Origin: Chrysoperla carnea
Lineage: Eukaryota; Arthropoda; Insecta; Neuroptera; Chrysopidae
Length of the DNA: 64,000 nucleotides
Reading direction: 5' to 3'
Assembly (NCBI RefSeq): GCF_905475395.1
Contig: NC_058339.1
Location: 88,546,520-88,610,519, forward strand
The position numbers were made by a program, and so were the translations under genes. The notes beneath the pieces are model-generated. The model did not search any database. It was not told the DNA's origin and saw only the letters and a program-made list of their open reading frames with translations. Shown one piece after another: positions 48,673 to 61,825 of this stretch. Within the stretch, counting starts at the first letter, position 1, and the number at the start of each line of letters is the position of its first letter.

Positions 48673-49590
48673 ATACCATGTATATTTGAAATATATCAAG
48701 GTATACAAATTGTAGTCCAAAGTGTATAATGCTTAGAAATATAACAAAATTTTGAAGTATTTCTTCATACAACTGAAATTTACAAAATTTAAAAACCCCC
48801 GAGAAATTTTACGGGTAAGGAATCCTGAACTCACACTTGAAACAAATCTAACAAAACTGTCCATTAAATTACCCTTTTCCTTAAAGCCTTCTCCAAACTG
48901 AACCGATTGCGAGGATCATCGAAATTTTTTCGTTGTTCCGGATATGGAACCCTAACTTGCACTTGAAACATAGCCAAGAACACTCCCCATTAAATTACCA
49001 AATCGGTTCATCCGTTTAGGTGCTAAGATGCCACAGGGGGTTAAAAATCACTTACATAGTTCATTTCCGGTTATTCGTCCCTCGATACGATAACTCAAAA
49101 ACGAAAAGAGATATCAAGCTGAAATTTTTATATCGCTCAGGACATAAAAAGTAAGTTTGAGTTCGTAAATGAGCAACATAGGTGAATTGGGTCTTGGGTC
49201 CGTAGGACCCACCTTGTAAAGCGTTAGAGACAGAACAGAAGTTTAAGAGTAAAAAAGTTCCTTATAACAAAATAAACAACTTTTGTTTGAAACATGAGGG
49301 CGCAAATTAGGACAAAACTTTGGTGTCCGTTTTCTCCAAAACTATAAAAGATAGGAAGTTGAAAATTGGCAAGTGGCTTCAACTAGTGATCATGTGAAAG
49401 ATTCTCAAAGAAAAAAATTCTAGAAAATATTTTCCAAAATTTTCAAAAACCAAATAAATGGCGGCCGAAAGGTCGCCATAATTGTGTTAGCATTTTAAAC
49501 TCTTCTAATTTATAAAAAAATAAAGCAAGCATTGACATTCAACACTTTCTATACAGGATATTTCAACAATTAACTCAAGTCAATTGTTTG
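48673..49590 (+). repeat. Dispersed repeat family B, copy 3, with family C piece inside
   Basis: It starts ATACCATGTATATTTGAAAT and ends near CAAGTCAATTGTTTGG. The core GATAACTCAAAAACGAAAAG and the GGCGGCCGAAAGGTCGCC hairpin match copies 1 and 2. At 48,798-49,045 it contains a block of family C, which makes it longer than the others. Confidence 0.72.
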
Positions 49591-50589
49591 GTATTCATTT
49601 CTATTTTTCCTCATTAATAATTCCTTAAAATATTTCATTAGATTTTTATAATCACTAGAGGTAGAATAATAACGCTTTTTACACGTTTTTCGTTATTTAT
49701 AGACCCCATTGTTTGTTTTAATAAGTTCATAAATATCTTTTAATTTGTTTATTTATTTTTTTTTAGAACATTTTTTTATGAGATTTTGTGGCTGGAAAAA
49801 AATATAAAAATTAATCATCAGACTATTAATTCTACAACTAAATGTTTATTTTAATAAAGTTTAAAAAAAATTCATTTTTAAAATATTTCGTTACGTTCTT
49901 AGAAATATATGAACTCCTTAAATGATTTATTTCCTTCGTAGGTTTTTGAACAAATTAATTTAAATTTCCGTAGCACTCTTCACAAACACCTACATTCAAT
50001 AAAAAATAATTTTTTTAATAAAAAAAATCTCAACACTTGATGACTGTAATCAAACTTAAATAGAAATTATTAGATTAATGAAATGAAATATTTTTCCATT
50101 TATTAATTTTAATAAATCAAAATGTTTTATTTAAAAAAGTATGTTGAATATAAGTGCTTGAAATTTATTTTATATTAAATAGTTAATTGTTTAAATACTG
50201 TGCAATGAAAAAAAATTAAAATAATGACAACCTCCCAGAAGTTGGCCGTTTCATATTGGAATAAAGTAAAAATACTTTTTAACATTTACAATAGAATGGG
50301 ATTGAATTTAAAATATGAATTCATTGGTACAAAATCACTGAAGTTAAATAAACCAAATCATTACTTCTATGAAAGAGATTGATTTTAGTTTAAAGTCATT
50401 CATTTTATTGATGTAAAATAAAATTGTACTTAGTTGGAATATAGTTAGGTTTGCTTTAAATATAGAATTTGGTTACTACGAACCTATCATTTCTAGCCAA
50501 TGTGGGGTTAAGTGAACTACATGAAGATTGTTGTTACTAATTTACAGAAAGTTTGAAATAAACTTCATTTCTGATCATTTTTATAATAT
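49591..50589. other. AT-rich DNA, probably fax 5' intron
   Basis: No exon or repeat is recognised. Confidence 0.35.
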
Positions 50590-50775
50590 ATATCGGTAGC
50601 GCACTTAGTTAAGCAGTAGACTTAGGACACTAAAATCAATAGTAATCCATATGTCGCTCATTCAAATCCGACTCGAAGAAATCTAATTTTTTTAAATAAA
50701 CCTCATAAATCTGCTCTTGTGGTTGTGCCAATCACATCACTATTTTGTTATAATATTTGGTGGTAGAACCAATCT
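50590..50775 (+). mobile_element. tRNA-like SINE candidate
   Basis: GTAGCGCACTTAGTTAAGCA resembles an A box and CATTCAAATCCGACTCG a B box at tRNA-like spacing. The cloverleaf does not fold fully and the body end is uncertain. Confidence 0.4.
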
Positions 50776-50811
50776 GTTTTTTTCAGTGTACCAGATTTTG
50801 AAATTGAGTTG

Positions 50812-50890
50812 AGTAGGGAACTTTTATGGCAAAAATTCTACAAAAAAATTGTTTTAAGTAGGGAATTTTTATGGAAGAATTCTACAAAAA
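50812..50890. repeat. 45-bp tandem duplication
   Basis: AGTAGGGAACTTTTATGG is repeated 45 bases later as AGTAGGGAATTTTTATGG, each followed by ATTCTACAAAAAAA. Confidence 0.7.
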
Positions 50891-51810
50891 AAAATAATTC
50901 TCGTTGCAAATAAATGACTTTGAAAAAAATTGGAAATAATAATTTCAAAAGTTAAAATTATGATGGATGATACGATATTTCAAATGAATCAAGTTCCCAT
51001 AAAATTTCCCTTCTCCGCTTCCATGTCACTTTTCGACATCAATAATTATCCCTGTAAGAAAACTACTTTCCTGTTGGTCTAATAAATAATAGGTTATTAA
51101 AATAATAGAACAGAAAAATGTTAAAATAAAGGTCACTAACAACAAATTAAATTGTGAGAACTTGAACAATTGTTATTTTGCACAAGTAGAAAAAAAAATA
51201 GAAGAAGAATTTAATGTCTGTAATAAATAAATATTACATGCTATTTAATATTAAATTAAATTTTTATTATCTGAGAACATGCAAACCTCCCAAAAGATGC
51301 GTTTGTTTGGCGTTTTTAATTTAATTTAATAAAACGATAAATCTATTTTTTTTTATAATAAATAAATGACTGTTTGTTGGAAAACTAGGTTAATCGATTC
51401 TTGAAAAGTGTTAGGAAACTCATTTTACTCGGAAGTCATTTATCTTCAACGAAATTAAAACTTGTTTCCAAGGGAAATAAAATTAATGTTTAACGGGAAA
51501 AAGTATTTTAGAAGGAGTTACAATATCTTCAACTCTTTTTCTTTCAAAGTGTACTCGGCAAATAACTAAATTTACTATTATTTTAAGTAATCAAATGAGA
51601 AGTTCCAACCCAGTATTTTGGTATTCCAATCTATCTTTTGAAAATTTTGACAAAAATCCTTCATTTTTTCTAAGAGAATTTGAATTTTTAAAGCCAGTTA
51701 TCAAATTAGCTCCTATTACATTTTTCTCTTGACGAATAATTACTCCGTTAGTAAAAAAAAAAATGTATATGTTAGCTCCGACGCACGACTGGAGTTAACT
51801 ACTTTAGTGT
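50891..51810. other. AT-rich DNA, probably fax 5' intron
   Basis: No exon or repeat is recognised. Confidence 0.3.
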
Positions 51811-51814
51811 TGTT

Positions 51815-52060
51815 TAGTGTGCTGTGTCCGTCAGGTGATTGTCAGTTTCAAACAATAGATTCTATGTCTGTTATACCATACGTACTATGTAGTGTAATTT
51901 ATTTATGGTAACCAGAAAAAAATAAAAAGAAGTACGATGTACGTTGGCTGAGTATGTAATCATTCTGTATCGATGGGTAACAATTACACTCTGTGCTGTG
52001 TTCGTCAGGTTATTTTCAGTTTCAAACAATAGATTCTTTGTCGGCAGGACACAAGTATAC
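51815..52060. repeat. Direct repeat, period about 174 bp
   Basis: GCTGTGTCCGTCAGGTGATT at 51,821 recurs as GCTGTGTTCGTCAGGTTATT at 51,995, each followed by CAGTTTCAAACAATAGATTC. Confidence 0.65.
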
Positions 52061-53850
52061 ACGAAAAAGAAAATGATTAAAATCAATTAATGTATTCGAT
52101 ACCAAAACGAAAGTGTTACCAAAAAGCTGAAATTTTGTATGTTGATTAATGAGTTTTTAATACGCCTTCTGTATAAATTTCAAGTTGATTCTCAGTAAGA
52201 AGTCATAATAAATGTTAGTTTTACCATTTACATAAAAAACATTTAATAATATTTCTCAAGTTTTAAGCTTTAAAATCATACCAGAATTAAGAACTGTGCA
52301 TTAAAATGAAAAACTTTTTTTTGGTTAGAAACACTGACTTTGATACTTAATTTCCCATAAACCGTTCAAAGAATCGAAATGAATTTTCACAAAAAACGTA
52401 TAAAAGGATGATTAATTGATAATTAAAATTTCAAATTTTTTAATCATTTTCATTTTTTCGGTAGCGAAATATCCTAAGCTAAAAATGATTTTTGAATGAG
52501 TAAATAAATATTTAAAATAAAATATGGTTTCATTAAAAAAGGTTTCAATTTCAATGAATAATGTTAATGTTAATGTTAGTTAGATGAAGCGAGTAGCACT
52601 TGAAGAGCGGGTTTTATGAAAAGTATTATGATATTGTTTACAAAGTACTTGCGTTTTAAGTGGCTCAAGTGCTTATAATATATATGTTAATGTATCGCTT
52701 TGTTCAATTCTATTTATTATTCATATTATATTTTGTTAAATTAAATTCAGAAGTTGAAATATGATCATCATCATATACTCACACAAATAATTATTTCAAA
52801 TGAAGGTTTTCTGTTCAAGTGATAATGAAATAATAATGCAATTATCATCAAACTTTGTTGTTCTAACGCTAAGTTGCTACAACCTCAGTATTTTTCAAAT
52901 TAAATCGAGAGATAGTGACTCAGATTTAGGCACCCTATACACACTATAATGAAATCAAACTTGTGATTAAGTAAAAATCTACACTTACATCGATTATAGT
53001 ATTCCAACTAACAATCGAACTTATTTAATCAAACTTACAAATTTGAATATTTCAACAAATATTTAACGGAAAAAATATACAATTGAACAAAATGTAAGCA
53101 ATTGAAAAATAAATTAGTGCGATATTTTTCTTGAATGGAGGAAAAGTCGTATAATTAATAGACAATGTATATTATATTAATGTTAATTTTCCATGCATGG
53201 AAAATATGTAAACTTTTTTTTTTCTATTTAGAATAAAATTCAAGAGGAGAAGCGCGAACTAGATTCTTGAATCAAGGGTTCGGTATGAATTTAAAGTTTA
53301 TTGAATTGAAACCCGTGAAGAGAAAAGAGAAAATAAAGAGTGGGGAAAAAAAGACATAGTTCTTTCAATAAACCATTTTGGAATCCACTTGTAAAAGATA
53401 TTTAAAAATTATTTATTAAAATTATTTCTAAACTTGTACCAAACCTTATAAGAATTTATGGTACGGAATCATTAAATTATAATAAAGGGAGGACTCCCTA
53501 TCTCAACATGTTTTCAGATGATAAAATGCATCATAGAGTACACAGATTACAGTTTATTTAAATTGCAAATAAAAATATTGCATAAATTAGTTTTAAAATG
53601 CAACATTTGTAAACAAACAAATTTTTTTAAAAATAAAATTAGAAAAAATAACTAACAAATTGTTTTTAATTAAAGCGTATACACGAGTTTTGATTTGTTG
53701 ATGTTAAGCTCTTGTGTAAAATCTCGTATTATGGATGTCAAGTAGTTTTTATCATAAAAATGTAAATAATAATTTTAATTATATATTATTAAAACTAAAT
53801 TTTAAATTTATAGGTAATGTTCATCGTTGTCATGAAAAAAATAGTATAAA
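52061..53850. other. AT-rich DNA, probably fax 5' intron
   Basis: No exon or repeat is recognised. A short GTTAATGTTAATGTTA tandem lies near 52,563. Confidence 0.3.
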
Positions 53851-53854
53851 ATTA

Positions 53855-54235
53855 CTAACTAGCTGTGAACTACCCGCTGGGCAACATCCCCCCTTTCAAC
53901 CTCTCCACCATATTCCCTTGCGTTGGGGTTACAGTTTTGTAATGGACTCGTCATGCTCTTTCATTTGATACCCCACTTGGGTATATTTGAAAATATTAGA
54001 TTATTCATCCCACTTTTCCATCGCTCCACCTTTCCAACCCCCGGAGGTTAAAAATTGATAAAAATAATCCTTGAAGCTGGTTTTATATCTTGTCAATATT
54101 TGAGCTTAATCGATGCACAATTTTTTAAGTTTCTGAAGCACATCCATTTCAATCTCTATTTTAACCCCTTACTCTACTATATTATGCATGTATTATACAT
54201 AAGAACCTTCCTTTAGAATCACTCTATCTAGGCAT
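53855..54235 (+). mobile_element. Retroelement-like fragment
   Basis: A less AT-rich block starts with CTGTGAACTACCCGCTGGGC, has TTTCATTTGATACCCCACTT and CCCCCGGAGGTTAAAAA, and ends with TTATGCATGTATTATACAT, which is close to the start of the fragment at 17,330. These motifs resemble untranslated parts of insect non-LTR elements. No reverse-transcriptase frame is present. Confidence 0.4.
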
Positions 54236-54729
54236 TAATTTCCTCCAGTTCTAAACGGTCAAAATTTCTGAAACTTTGGGATTTAATAGCAAGAACTATT
54301 CTTAGCCTGTGAAAAATTCGTTAAAGTCAGTTGAAACGTGCATTTTACAATAGTTCAAGCAATGGAACTACCTTAAATTCAAATAAATTGGGTGTGTGTG
54401 TGTAGCGACTTATAAGTGAAAACGTTTAATTTTAATTGACTTTCTTTTTATTTTGTGAGTGTTATCGATGGAACAAACAATGTCAGTTAGTCAGTCACTA
54501 AGTCAACATAACAGCCAGTTTGTAAAACGATCAAATTGTAAACACAGATCCCCTTGATTTTAAAATTACCTTTTTAGGTGTGGTTAGTTAATAGTGACTG
54601 TGGCTGGCCTGCCTATGTCTCTCTATGTAAATAAACAAATTTAATATTGTACAGATTGTTCCAGGGACAACGGTCCGGAATTACGAAAATGGTATTACTT
54701 TAACAAGTGATATTTACAAAATTTTAAAA
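54236..54729. other. AT-rich DNA, no feature recognised
   Basis: A short TGTGTGTGTGTAG tract is at about 54,391; nothing else is supported. Confidence 0.3.
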
Positions 54730-55165
54730 AAAACCCGAGAAATTTTTCGGGTATGGAGCCCTAAACTCACGTTTGAAATGTATCTAAGTACATTTCTCAT
54801 TAAATTATCTTTTTCCTTAGAGCCTTCTCCAAACTGAACCAATTTTTCGGGTATGGAGCCCTAAACTCACGTTTGAAATGTATCTAAGTACACTTCTCAT
54901 TAAATTATCTTTTTCCTTAGAGCCTTCTCCAAATTAAACCAATTTTGACGATCGTCCCCGGATATTTGTTAGTGATTCCGGATACGGAATCCTAAACTTG
55001 CACTTGAAACATAGCTAAGGACACTTCCCTTTAAATTACTTTTCAAACGAAACAAAAAAAACTCTAAATAGATTCATCCAGTTAGGCACTACGATGCCAC
55101 TGACAGACACACATAGTTGTAAAACTCATAACACCACTTTTTTTGGTTCGGGGGTTAAAAACAGT
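54730..55165 (+). repeat. Dispersed repeat family C with a 100-bp tandem duplication
   Basis: The block beginning AATTTTTCGGGTATGGAGCC occurs at 54,741 and again at 54,841, exactly 100 bp apart and nearly identical. The copy ends at TTTTTTTGGTTCGGGGGTT. Related copies are at 48,798-49,045 and, inverted, at 30,160-30,475. Confidence 0.8.
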
Positions 55166-55349
55166 TCTGTTTGTCAGAAAATGTTCTGTCTGTGACGTAG
55201 TACATGTGGAAATATCATTATAAATAATTGGTTGAAGACATTTCTTTCTGTTAACGTTAAGCGATATAAATGTAACGTGAAATGATTATACGAGATTGGA
55301 ATAATACGAAAAAAATTGTATTCCTTTTATTTACTGGTACAAAGTAAAA

Positions 55350-55406
55350 TGGGTATTGAAATCACGAAAACATTCGATGCTGAGGTTTCAAAAACAAAGT
55401 ATCCCG
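55350..55406 (+). CDS. Possible first coding exon, product unknown
   Basis: A well-placed start (AAAATGG) opens a 19-codon frame beginning MGIEITKTFDAE and ending exactly at a strong donor (CCC|GTAAGT). Gly2 would allow N-myristoylation, which is only inference. I found no second exon with matching phase downstream on this strand, so it may be chance or belong to a gene whose other exons I cannot see. Confidence 0.2.
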
Positions 55407-56269
55407 TAAGTAATTGTTAGAACATCTAGTTATCCCGTTGTGTATCATCTTGTATGATATGGAATATTTTTGAGAGATTTCAATTTTACGTATCGTCGTT
55501 CATGAAACATGCTGTAATCTAAACACTATTAACAATGTTGATGCGTTAATATTTAACTAACGCACCAAAAGATAATGATTATATTAAAAACAAGGTCGTG
55601 TTCATTGTCCCTTGTCGTTTTTTATCGTTGGACAAATAACCCTGAATGATAATCACAAAATACGACACACCCTTTTTCCTACTTATCTTTCGAACTCTCT
55701 TCTAGATTACCAGTTCATTAACCTTATTTACATATTTTTCAAACTTAAGAAGGGAATCCTTTAAAATGTAATAAAGCAAAATAACATGTGTATGCAAAAA
55801 TGTTGGAATTTTTATTAGAATTCTCTTAAGGACGTAACCAAGGTATCCTTATTCCAGACAATGGCATGTTTGATGTTTCGCAATGAGAAAAATACATAAA
55901 TAATACTAAAGCTCGTTTACCCATTTTATTAACAATCATTTACTTACTCAGTTAAATCGAACCCAAAAACTAAAATTTGAATGAAGTATCAAATCAAATC
56001 TTCAAAAGCTTTAATTTATATTTAATCAGATTATTCCCTGATAACGAATCTCACGAACTTCCAAATATTTTCAGGTCGTTAGCAGCCATCCAAGTTTTTG
56101 TTAAAATTCTTGTTACAAAAGGCTAATCAAATAAAATCTATAAAAAGGGGTTTGGGAAATTAATTTACAGCAAGCTGGAAATCATTTTAATATCTTCCAT
56201 TTGGTCCTAAAGATGTGTAATTCGAGTTTTCACAATTCCAGGAAGTGTGTATAACCTTTGGGAGGCAAA
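55407..56269. other. AT-rich DNA, no feature recognised
   Basis: No exon or repeat is recognised. Confidence 0.3.
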
Positions 56270-56940
56270 TAACCGCGAAATTTTTACTCCTTTTTCAGTT
56301 TTTTGCATGCTGTACAAAAATGGTACATCGGATGGAAAATGTCATTTCATTCAATATTAAAGAGGATATCAAATGTTAGAAACCCAGAAAATTTCTTATT
56401 TAGGTGTAAACTGAGATTTTATAATTTAGTGGCAGGATATGAATATTTATATAACCAGTTTTCTGATCAGGCTTTGAAATGTTCTTGGCCGTAACACTGC
56501 AATAAATTTAGGCCTCACACCAAATATTTAAGAAAAATGTGCAACTGGGAAGGACATAAAACGATTTAGAATTGATGCCAAATGTAGTCTTTGAAAATTA
56601 AGTTGTTTGTATGTATAATAAAAATATTCTATGGGTTTTTCAAAACAGTAGTAATATGTTTCAAAGATACGGCGAATAAAACGTCGCAAAGTAAAAGTTA
56701 GCAATTAAATAAAAAAATTTTCTATTTTTAACTCTTGATTTCGGTTGTACCACCAAACCGAATTCGAAGTTTTAAATGCTTACTCGGCGCAGACTTTAAT
56801 CCTCTTTAATATTGAACGGATGCCATTGAATTTCCACCGCACATATCGTTTTCGATCTACAAGCAAAAAAATAAAAAGAGAGCAAAAATTTCTTCAATTA
56901 TATGGCTCGAAAAAGTTGTGCACACGCATTTAAGACCAAA
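56270..56940. mobile_element. Inverted-repeat element, diverged
   Basis: TTCAATATTAAAGAGGAT at 56,350 is matched on the other strand by the ATCCTCTTTAATATTGAA stretch at 56,798, with surrounding similarity over about 100 bp. Two short open frames (56,303 and 56,745) lie in the arms and are not genes. Confidence 0.5.
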
Positions 56941-57020
56941 TGAAGGTATCAAAACGGTTTCCATCTTGCTTAGGTAGTTGGTTTATCTATTTTAAATTTT
57001 GATATTAATTTTTCACATAT

Positions 57021-57328
57021 TAATAATAATAATAATAATGGGGTTTAACCTGCGTTTCTCAGACATACGTCTATAACATGGGCCACCCACATCATTATTT
57101 GTTTATCTTTATTTATTTTAATTACAAACATATTTTACAATTACATTTTGATGTGGGTGGAGTCGGTTACTTCGTTCTTATCCAAGCGACGACAATGTGA
57201 TCAATTCTGCACTCCCATTAATTATAAATTGTTCACATTGCCGCTGCCTGGATTCGAACCCGCAACCTAAGTCTAAATGAACAAACAGCCAAGGCAAACG
57301 CTTTAGACCGCTCGGCCATTTAGGCTCA
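57021..57328 (-). mobile_element. tRNA-derived SINE (family 1), second copy
   Basis: It is the reverse complement of the 8069-8369 SINE: the head (GCCTAAATGGCCGAGCGGTC on the minus strand), the GGGTTCGAATCCAGGCAGCG B-box region and the (ATT)n tail at 57,021-57,040. CATATTAA flanks both sides (57,015 and 57,328), a probable short target-site duplication. Confidence 0.85.
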
Positions 57329-58321
57329 TATTAAATTCCAAATAGGATTAAAGTTTTCCTTTTTTAAATAATTCACAAATAAACAGCAGAATATAATCAA
57401 GATGGACATTACTGATAAAACATATTGTAAAATAAATGGATATTATTAATATAAACGACTTACTGTCATGTAGTACAACATAATTAGTTAATCGCATCGC
57501 AATGTTCGTATAAATATTAAATAAATCATCTACATTGCATTGCATTACTCCAAACTACCAACACGAACATAGCTAAAGCCCTATGTCACACGATATTAAA
57601 TAACCTACCATGTCTACTGTCCTGTCGCTTTCTTTCCCTTGTCCTCTCTCGCTTTTGCAATAAAATGTATAGGAAGATAAATAACTGATGCTGCATAATT
57701 TTAAAGGAATACTTTTACAAATTCTTCTATTATGATTACATGCGTGAAATTTGAATATTCCCAGGGTAACCAAAAAGAATCAATTTTCATAATTCACCGA
57801 TTATTCCCGATTTCGTAGTATGATATATTATGCTTTTATCTTATTTTAAAAAAACATTAAAGCCACACTAATTAGCGACTCAATAAAAGGAGAATTTTTG
57901 GCCGAATAAACATACTTTTTTTCAGTCGATATCTTGAATTCGTATACGTTAAATGTTTTAATGATCGTTTTTTGAAACTCATTACCAACTGATTCATATT
58001 GACTTTTACTTATACAGATCAATAATTTAATTTTATATTTTTTTTCCACTTTTGTCTGTTCTTTATCCTGTGTTTTTCTGATTTACTGATGATTAAGAGT
58101 AATTAAGACCCAAATGTTACGAAAATTCCGTTCATTTGATCGTCTTAAAAACATAGCCAGAAATCGATCCGACAAATCGCCCTTTTTGTGCAATTCTGTA
58201 TGATTTTTCTATTAGAGTTTTATGATATCAGGAGATAATCATTCTTAAAAAGTCGAGAGAATAAAAAGAGCTGCCTGTTTTCGAATTTGATAAAACATGG
58301 TCTATAAAGAGTGGATCATTT
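57329..58321. other. AT-rich DNA, no feature recognised
   Basis: Minus-strand short frames at 57,348-58,049 show no domain or splice context. Confidence 0.3.
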
Positions 58322-59000
58322 TAATATATAACAGCTAACAGCTCGTTTTTTAATTAACCAATAAAAAAGTAACTTAAATAAAACTGGCAGTTTTATGGAG
58401 GACATCATGTTCTGGCATCAGACAGGACCTAGTTTTTCGGGTTGCTTTAATAGTTAATTTAGATTCTAAAAGGTACGAGATAGAATAACGCTTTAAATTG
58501 GAAAATTGAACCTTATAAAAAGACATTCAACATTCTTTATTTAAACAATTCTTTTCAAAATCTTTAGCTTTCGGAGGAAATGTGACTTAAAAATGTGTCA
58601 TTATAACATTTAATCGAAGGAAAATACGCTTAAAATTTATCGATAATTGTAGGTCAAACTATGCCCTTTGACAACTTTTGGCAAAAGCTTTTTCCTGTAG
58701 TAAGCGTGTTTTCTTTCGATTAAATTCAATAATAACATATTTTTAAGTCACATTTACTCCGAAAGCTAACTATTTTCGAAACAATGTTTTAAATAAAAAA
58801 TGTTTTTTATGAGGATCAATTTTCTAATTTTAAGTGATAATCTATCTCTCAAATTTTAGCATCTAAATTGACTAGTGAAGTAGCCCGGAGAACTAGGTGC
58901 AATCTGATGCCAGACATGAATTTCCCCATCAAACTCTGCAACTTTTGTCTCAGTTATTTTTTTATTTGCTAATTATAAACCGAGCTATTAGCCATAATAT
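58322..59000. mobile_element. Large foldback element with arms of about 310 bp
   Basis: The left arm (58,322-58,631) pairs with the right arm (58,702-59,000) around a loop of about 70 bp. Matching blocks in mirrored order include ACAGCTAACAGCTCG, TCTGGCATCAGA, ATTTAGATTCTAAAA, GAAAATTGA, TTAGCTTTCGGAG and AATGTGACTTAAAAAT. No ORF is present. It is the largest inverted repeat in the window. Confidence 0.82.
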
Positions 59001-59912
59001 ATTAACGCTGCCCAACCTGTAGAATAATGTTGATCCAAGAAATACATAAATCGGATTCAACTAATGATTGATCGAATATTTTCTATATCGTTCGAAATTC
59101 TATATAAAACCTTAAAAAAAATTTCTTCGATATCTCGAGAACTAATCATTTAGTCGTCAAATTAACTGCATTATGCATTTTTTTAGGTGTTTACACAAAA
59201 TATTTTAAAAACATTAATAAAAATTTTTTCTACAATTCAAAATTTAAAAAAAAAAAACAGACTAAAATCGTACATGACCCAATATCTTACTTTTGTTGAA
59301 GTAAGTAACAGGGTAATATGGTAGTATAGTGGAAAATAATATCGTACATTGACCCACAATGATAATAATAATTTGTAAATTGCGTGAAATATGATTTATA
59401 TCTAGTAATTAACTTGGAACAAATTAGTTTTAATACTCAAACTAACTAACCATTTAATTACAATGTACGTATGAACGAACGTATGAAGTATGAACAAGAC
59501 AATAATTTTGGTGTGAAACATACTGAAGTGATAATTTATGTCCAAAAAGGAATTACATTTACTTAGGTCATATTTCACTGTTCTGTTCTTATGAAGACCA
59601 TAAAAAGATAATTTATACAATTAACTTTTAAACATATACTCAACTTTATATTACGTTTATAAGACTACCATCTCGAGTTTTGTACGTCAGATAATGTGTT
59701 TAACGTATGTGAACTTCGTCCTTCATTTTCTAGTAATTACAACTTACTATCTTTACAAATGAATACGTGAAAGCTTATGTGTCGGACAGGAGAGACAATT
59801 AAGATCACTGTTAGTTGTTACTATTAAGCAAAAGTTAACGTATACCAAATTCCCTGCCCTTTTTCGCATACATTTTAAATTTAGTTTAATTTATACGTTT
59901 TAATTTAAGTTA
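59001..59912. other. AT-rich DNA, no feature recognised
   Basis: No exon or repeat is recognised. Confidence 0.3.
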
Positions 59913-60492
59913 TTAAGGTAGTACGAGCGCCAAGGCAAGATTAGACTTGTGGTTAAATTATTTGTATCTTATTTTCAACTTTTATCATGAATTTTGTTTT
60001 AACTTCACGGAGATGAAAAATAAGAATAAAATTTTTCGATATCTACCTTGTTTCGAAATATCGAAAGCTGAATAATTAAATAAAATTTTTAATATTTTGA
60101 AAAAAACTTCAGATATTGAAAAATTTTACTCTTACTTTTCGCCTTATTATTACCAAGTTATAACATTATTCACCATTAAAATTGAAAAAAAAAAATTTTT
60201 TTTTTAATTTTTGTCCTCACTACCGTGCTCATACATCCTTAATTAGTCGAGCACAACGTTTTAATTTCCACCGACTAGTTTTGGAGATATCTATGAAAAC
60301 ATATCATCCATCTAACGTTTTTGCATACGACCAGTGTTAAATATGCCTACTTTTGAAGTTATTTATTTATTTTAATAATCGGGCAAGTATCTCTAAAATT
60401 ATCAGAATAAATTTAGCCTTTGTGTCCAACTCCATATTTTAAAAAAATCAAGCCTTTTATCCAAAATTGCCCTGGTGTACGTATATTCTTAA
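59913..60492. mobile_element. TTAA-flanked MITE, full-length reference copy
   Basis: It starts TTAAGGTAGTACGAGCGCC and ends GCCCTGGTGTACGTATATTC then TTAA. The TIRs are about 24 bp with mismatches, total length about 580 bp. An internal CTCATACATCCTTAATTAGT shows a buried terminus, as if the family arose by one element inserting in another. No ORF. Confidence 0.75.
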
Positions 60493-61825
60493 GCTATTCC
60501 AGTTTTAAATGTATACATGATTTTTATGATACGTTTTATATCTAAGTTTAGGTCGGTTTTTAGCAAAATGTAGCACTTGTGAGAGGTTTGTAAAAATTAT
60601 TTTTTAATTCCTTACAATTTATTTTTCAATGTAATACTATAGGTCTAGGCTAACGTATCTAGGTAGAAATGTGATGGACCAACTTCGTTCACATAAAAGC
60701 ATGATGGTTATAGTAATTACACTTTACAGAATTTGTGGTATGTTATATAATTGCAATTATTAAGGTATGCTTAAAAAGTTTCTTATATAACTTTAAAACA
60801 AATTTATTTCATGGTATTACAAATTGAAAATTTGATATCTTAGTTTAAAATCAATTAAAATTATTTTAGAAAATTCATTGATCATGTAGGAGATTTTCTT
60901 ATCATATTTTCTGAAAAATCTACATCAATGGACATTTTCCGTGTTTTTGATGGTTTTTTATTTTTCTTAAAAACTGGGCATTATTAGAAAAGTTGTTGCG
61001 AATAAAATGTCCAATCGATCTGTATATTTTGATTGTTCTCAATCTTCTATTTTCCCCAGTTTTTTTAGACTTTATCAAAAACTATGAATAAATATCTTCT
61101 TTTTGTTTTTAAAACGTAATATTAATTAAATATTTGCGAATGAAATATGTGTTATTCGCGTTTTATTCTTAAAATAAGTGTTACTAACGACTGTAGACTG
61201 TAGAACAAACAGCAAGTAGGTGGGTGTAGGTGACTGGTGGTGTACTGTATGGTGATAGACATTAAATTTATAAGCCCTTTGTGTTACAACATTTATCAAC
61301 AGAACGCATTAATAATACTATATAAATGTCTTATTTAATTGAATTTAATGTTATAGCTAATGAAGTTCATCAACCACACTGTACTTTATTATACCGAGTC
61401 TTTCAGGGAAATTGGTTAAATGTATAGTATTAAAAACCGAATAAGACTCTCCATGAAATAAGGATGTAAATTCAAAAAGTATATTATTTTGAGAAAAACG
61501 CTAATAAAGATAAGATATTTTGAGAAGAGATTGAAAAAATAACACATTTTTCTTAAAATTAAACATTGCATTTTTAATTTTCAAAGATTTTTATTTCGAA
61601 ATTAAGCATCTAGACAAAAAAATCACAAGAGTCCTTTTTTGCTTAAAACTGATAAAAAAACACGAAAATAATTTTTATTTAAAAAATATTCAAAATTTTG
61701 TACTTTACGCAAACTCCAACAGCCCTCCCCCCCCTTGTTTATCTGTCGATTTTTCTCATTAACGCACTTGTCTTTTCAAATACCAAACCCTTCTGAAAAC
61801 CAAATTTAGTTTAAATTGGACTTAA
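60493..61825. other. AT-rich DNA, no feature recognised
   Basis: No exon or repeat is recognised. Confidence 0.3.

Noticed and set aside
56303-56494. 63-codon frame after a CTTTTTCAG acceptor-like site
   Set aside because: The same sequence recurs inverted about 450 bases away as the arm of a repeat element, and the protein matches no family.
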